This document shows, piece by piece, positions 61,660-64,000 of a DNA stretch of 64,000 nucleotides. The translations under genes were made by a program, and so were the position numbers. Each line of letters begins with the position of its first letter. Within the stretch, counting starts at the first letter, position 1. The notes under the pieces were generated by a model. It was not told the origin of the DNA. It worked only from the letters and a program-made list of their open reading frames with translations, and made no database searches. The DNA is from Lachnospiraceae bacterium (GTDB lineage Bacteria; Bacillota; Clostridia; Lachnospirales; Lachnospiraceae). The stretch covers positions 1-64,000 of the forward strand of contig CAAFXE010000324.1 of the NCBI GenBank assembly GCA_900766915.1. Reading direction: 5' to 3'.

Positions 61660-62616
61660 TTATCGGAGCTGATAGACAATATCCTTCAGATCTTTAGCAA
61701 TGTCCTCAGCAGACTTAACATTTTTTAAATCAATCCTTAATTCTCCCCTTGGTGTTTGAATTGACAGAGATGAATGAAGCATAGAAGGAACCATTTGAAT
61801 GGCTCCTATTTCGCGGATTGGGAAATATTCTGTGGAATAATGAGTCAGCCACATTCCCTTTCGGATCTCCTGACCTGCAATGACGAGTCTGTCTTTTGTG
61901 ACTGCAAGTGCTACATGCCACATCATTTGTAATTCGTTGATGGAGAAACTGTCTGCTGTAGCAGCGAAGATGACTTGCTCGTTATCAGCTAAACTCTTTT
62001 CGATCACGGAAAATGCCTTTTTATAGTGTTTTAACTGAATGTCCTGATATTTCTCTGCATATTGTATCATTTCCTGCTTTGTTTTCATTTTGCCCCTCCG
62101 TTTGCTTTTCAATAATTGTTGTATTTCTGTTGTTGTCATCATGTTGTCATGTCTATTATGATAAAATCCTATAAATGCAAGGAAAATTCCGGTAACGGTT
62201 AAAAAATATGTCAGAAAATGTTCTGTGCCTGCTTTGAATATCAATGATAAAAAAGAAAACTGCTTATGGAGTATCACAATCATAAAACAGCATATAGCTG
62301 CTGAAAAACAACGACTGATGGTTTTTGATTTTTTCAGCTTATCTTTCATCACCAAATCTATAATCATTTCAATAGTTTCATTTTCTTTTGGACGTTCTTC
62401 TTTGGTCATGCGTCTGCCATTCAAAAGTTCTGAAATGCTGACCTCCAATTCCTCTGAAATAGTTTGTAATAGGGACAGATCAGGCATACAGTAACCGTTT
62501 TCCCATCTGGAAACACTCCTGTCATTGACTCCTAATAGTTCAGCAAACTGCTTCTGGGTCAGTTTTTTCTCTTTTCGTAATAATGCCATAAATTTTCCAA
62601 TATTTTGCTGATTCAT
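61660..62616 (-). CDS. XRE HTH regulator fused to membrane spans and a PH-like C-terminal domain
   Basis: The product has 318 residues from the ATG at 62616 (MNQQNIGKFMALLRKEKKLTQKQFAELLGVNDRSVSRWENGYCMPD), with AAAGGAG 7 bp upstream. Longer in-frame starts are not supported. The HTH covers residues 5-60. Two spans lie near 105-160 (AAICCFMIVILHKQFSFLSLIF and FLTYFLTVTGIFLAFIGFY). The C-terminal 110 residues (EQVIFAATADSFSINELQMMWHVALAVTKDRLVIAG through LRIDLKNVKSAEDIAKDLKDIV) look like a bacterial PH/DUF-type domain. It is probably a membrane-tethered transcription regulator. Function unknown. Confidence 0.8.
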   Translation of the reverse strand: MNQQNIGKFMALLRKEKKLTQKQFAELLGVNDRSVSRWENGYCMPDLSLLQTISEELEVSISELLNGRRMTKEERPKENETIEMIIDLVMKDKLKKSKTISRCFSAAICCFMIVILHKQFSFLSLIFKAGTEHFLTYFLTVTGIFLAFIGFYHNRHDNMMTTTEIQQLLKSKRRGKMKTKQEMIQYAEKYQDIQLKHYKKAFSVIEKSLADNEQVIFAATADSFSINELQMMWHVALAVTKDRLVIAGQEIRKGMWLTHYSTEYFPIREIGAIQMVPSMLHSSLSIQTPRGELRIDLKNVKSAEDIAKDLKDIVYQLR

Positions 62617-62845
62617 AATCATTCTCCTTTCATGAACAATTTTACCACAAAGATTGTTACTTTTTCCTCCTTCCGGTAAAACCATATCATAATCATACGG
62701 AAATACACACGACACAAAACGAGAATTTAGGATTAGAGTGGAAGAACACCGAACAGCCGGACTTTTTTAGGTTGTCGGCTGTTATTTTACTATGTTATAC
62801 TAAATAAAATTCTTTGTGTGATATGTGGGAGGGGATCAGTAACTT

Positions 62846-63466
62846 ATGGCATTTGTATTAGGTTTGGCACTTATAGCATTAATTCTTTTGGTTGCTGTCA
62901 TAATGGTGATTTTGACACTGAATAAGCGGAATATCATTAGAGCAGTGACTGGAAACAGTACGACGTCTATACATGTGATTTTACCTCTCATTGGCATCCT
63001 TCTGTTCGTACTTGTTCTTTATGCAGTGTTTTGTTTTTTATCTGCTGCAAATACTTCGCATGGCTCCGTGGGAGTAACTTCCCTACCATTGGATGAATAT
63101 TTGCAGGAAGTGGATACCCCGCAAATCCGGGAGTGGCTTGACGAAAATGTGAACGATGAGAAAAAAGCATATATTTTAAAGCATAGAGAAGATTTGCAGG
63201 ACAATGTGAAAGTTAACTATCTAATCTATCTTCCCTATGATATAGACAACAGGAGAATTTCTGTGGACCAATCAACAAATTTGTTTGGGGAGACAGTAAC
63301 ACTGAGTTTTGAAAAAACAGATCAGGACATGGGCAGGATTGCTGTTTTGGTTACCTATGAAGGAGACAACCATGTAAAACTCAAGATTAATTATGACGGA
63401 CATGAGATGGAATACATAGTTTCAGAAGTGGATTATCCATTGGAACTACCCTTAATATATAAATGA
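62846..63466 (+). CDS. Small two-span membrane protein of unknown function
   Basis: The product has 206 residues. Two N-terminal spans (LGLALIALILLVAVIMVILTL and ILPLIGILLFVLVLYAVFCFL) are followed by about 130 polar residues, probably outside (LPLDEYLQEVDTPQIREWLDENV). GGGAGGGG lies upstream of the ATG and a terminator follows, so the gene is credible. No family recognised. Confidence 0.7.
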   Translation: MAFVLGLALIALILLVAVIMVILTLNKRNIIRAVTGNSTTSIHVILPLIGILLFVLVLYAVFCFLSAANTSHGSVGVTSLPLDEYLQEVDTPQIREWLDENVNDEKKAYILKHREDLQDNVKVNYLIYLPYDIDNRRISVDQSTNLFGETVTLSFEKTDQDMGRIAVLVTYEGDNHVKLKINYDGHEMEYIVSEVDYPLELPLIYK

Positions 63467-63538
63467 AAGGTATATAAATGAAATTTAAATTCGGATGTTT
63501 ATGGGGAAAAATACATTGCTGAATTGAAGAGACATCAT

Positions 63539-63565
63539 AAAAGGCAGTCCATGGGGCTGCCTTTT
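63539..63565. terminator. Bidirectional terminator between two convergent genes
   Basis: AAAAGGCAG pairs with CTGCCTTTT; A and T runs on both sides. Confidence 0.85.
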
Positions 63566-63596
63566 ATCGAATAAAAAATAAAAGATTTTTTAGGAT

Positions 63597-64000
63597 TTAT
63601 TCGCGGTATTTTATTTTTTCGTATGCTTCATCTACAAGAGAAGGGTCATAATGATAGCTGTTTATTTTGTCCATGTAATTATCAAAAAATTTGTTAACTT
63701 CGTCTTTTGTAATATTCAAATGAATGATTACATGACCTGTAGCCGGATCTTTCGATAAGATGCTGAACATTTCTAACTGGTTGGTATAATACTCCACATC
63801 ACTTAAGTAGGGAACACCATGTTTAGCTTCAAGCTCATTAAACAATTCTTCCAAAGTAAGTGCGGGATGATTCAGATACTCCTGAATCACATAAAGATGA
63901 TGTTTGTTGAACTCTCCTAACTGATCTACAAGATAAAGATAGTCTTTGAATGACAGCAGAGGGTGGCTGTAGGTATCTGCATATTTCTGATAACGTGACA
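63597..64000 (-). CDS. Hypothetical protein, N-terminus beyond the window end
   Basis: The frame is open from the stop at 63597 up to the last base, at least 134 codons. An internal GTG at 63890 is probably not the true start, because the reading continues upstream as SRYQKYADTYSHPLLSFKDYLYLVDQLGEFNKHHLYVIQEY. The visible part is soluble, Tyr/His/Asp-rich and helical, with no membrane span. No family recognised. Confidence 0.6.
   Translation of the reverse strand, partial: SRYQKYADTYSHPLLSFKDYLYLVDQLGEFNKHHLYVIQEYLNHPALTLEELFNELEAKHGVPYLSDVEYYTNQLEMFSILSKDPATGHVIIHLNITKDEVNKFFDNYMDKINSYHYDPSLVDEAYEKIKYRE

Overview
The window is one stretch of a low-to-mid GC Firmicutes chromosome. Its content points to a spore-forming, anaerobic Lachnospiraceae-type gut clostridium. 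The evidence is gpr and spoIIP, a CIRCE operator, a DUF1540 protein, a DUF5721-like protein that I know mainly from Lachnospiraceae, the glutaminase-fused clostridial PurL, strong AGGAGG-type ribosome sites and an AUU-initiated infC. The genus cannot be fixed from the sequence alone. The first 20 bases are an Illumina adapter end, so the true sequence starts at base 21 and this is a contig edge.

Layout. 1-8.1 kb: four homologous large GT-C-type membrane glycosyltransferase-like proteins (three on the minus strand, the first cut by the contig edge, and one on the plus strand) around dapF. 8.3-12.8 kb: a DNA-repair-like operon made of a radical SAM/helix-hairpin-helix protein, its uracil-DNA-glycosylase-like partner, and a nuclease-XPD-type helicase fusion. 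12.8-18.5 kb: a LysR regulator divergent from purL, then a short-chain dehydrogenase. 18.6-20.8 kb: a DUF1540 protein and a double-HTH protein of unknown function. 21.0-26.9 kb: a very large cell-surface protein whose reading frame is broken at a run of eight G, a candidate phase-variation switch. 26.9-27.9 kb: a hicAB toxin-antitoxin module with an XRE gene. 28.1-29.5 kb: infC-rpmI-rplT with an attenuator-like leader. 29.5-31.5 kb: two G3E GTPases, one with a histidine-rich metal-binding stretch and one fused to a DUF1980-like domain. 31.6-33.4 kb: a 47-codon upstream ORF and mgtE. 33.5-34.7 kb: three tRNA-Leu genes, two of them identical and inverted. 34.8-40.9 kb: another GT-C-like membrane protein, CIRCE-htpG, a DUF5721-like protein, a DegV protein and a small membrane protein.

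41-47.6 kb: arginine biosynthesis, with argG divergent from argC-GNAT-argJ-argB-argD. The genes share a control region with ArgR-like boxes and a 156-bp nested palindrome. 47.6-55.7 kb: a solute-binding protein, then comEA, a two-component system, a GerMN lipoprotein, comEC and holA. 55.8-61.6 kb: rpsT, gpr, spoIIP, lepA and a split chromate transporter. 61.7-64.0 kb: an XRE-membrane regulator, a small membrane protein and an unknown gene cut by the window end.

Most genes are chromosomal housekeeping. The points that most deserve a second look are the G8 tract in the surface protein, the palindrome upstream of argC, the inverted tRNA-Leu duplication, the family of about 26-bp imperfect palindromes found in at least a dozen intergenic gaps, the clustered GT-C paralogues, the radical SAM/helicase operon, and the short ORF ahead of mgtE. 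No CRISPR array, prophage, transposase or complete insertion sequence was seen.
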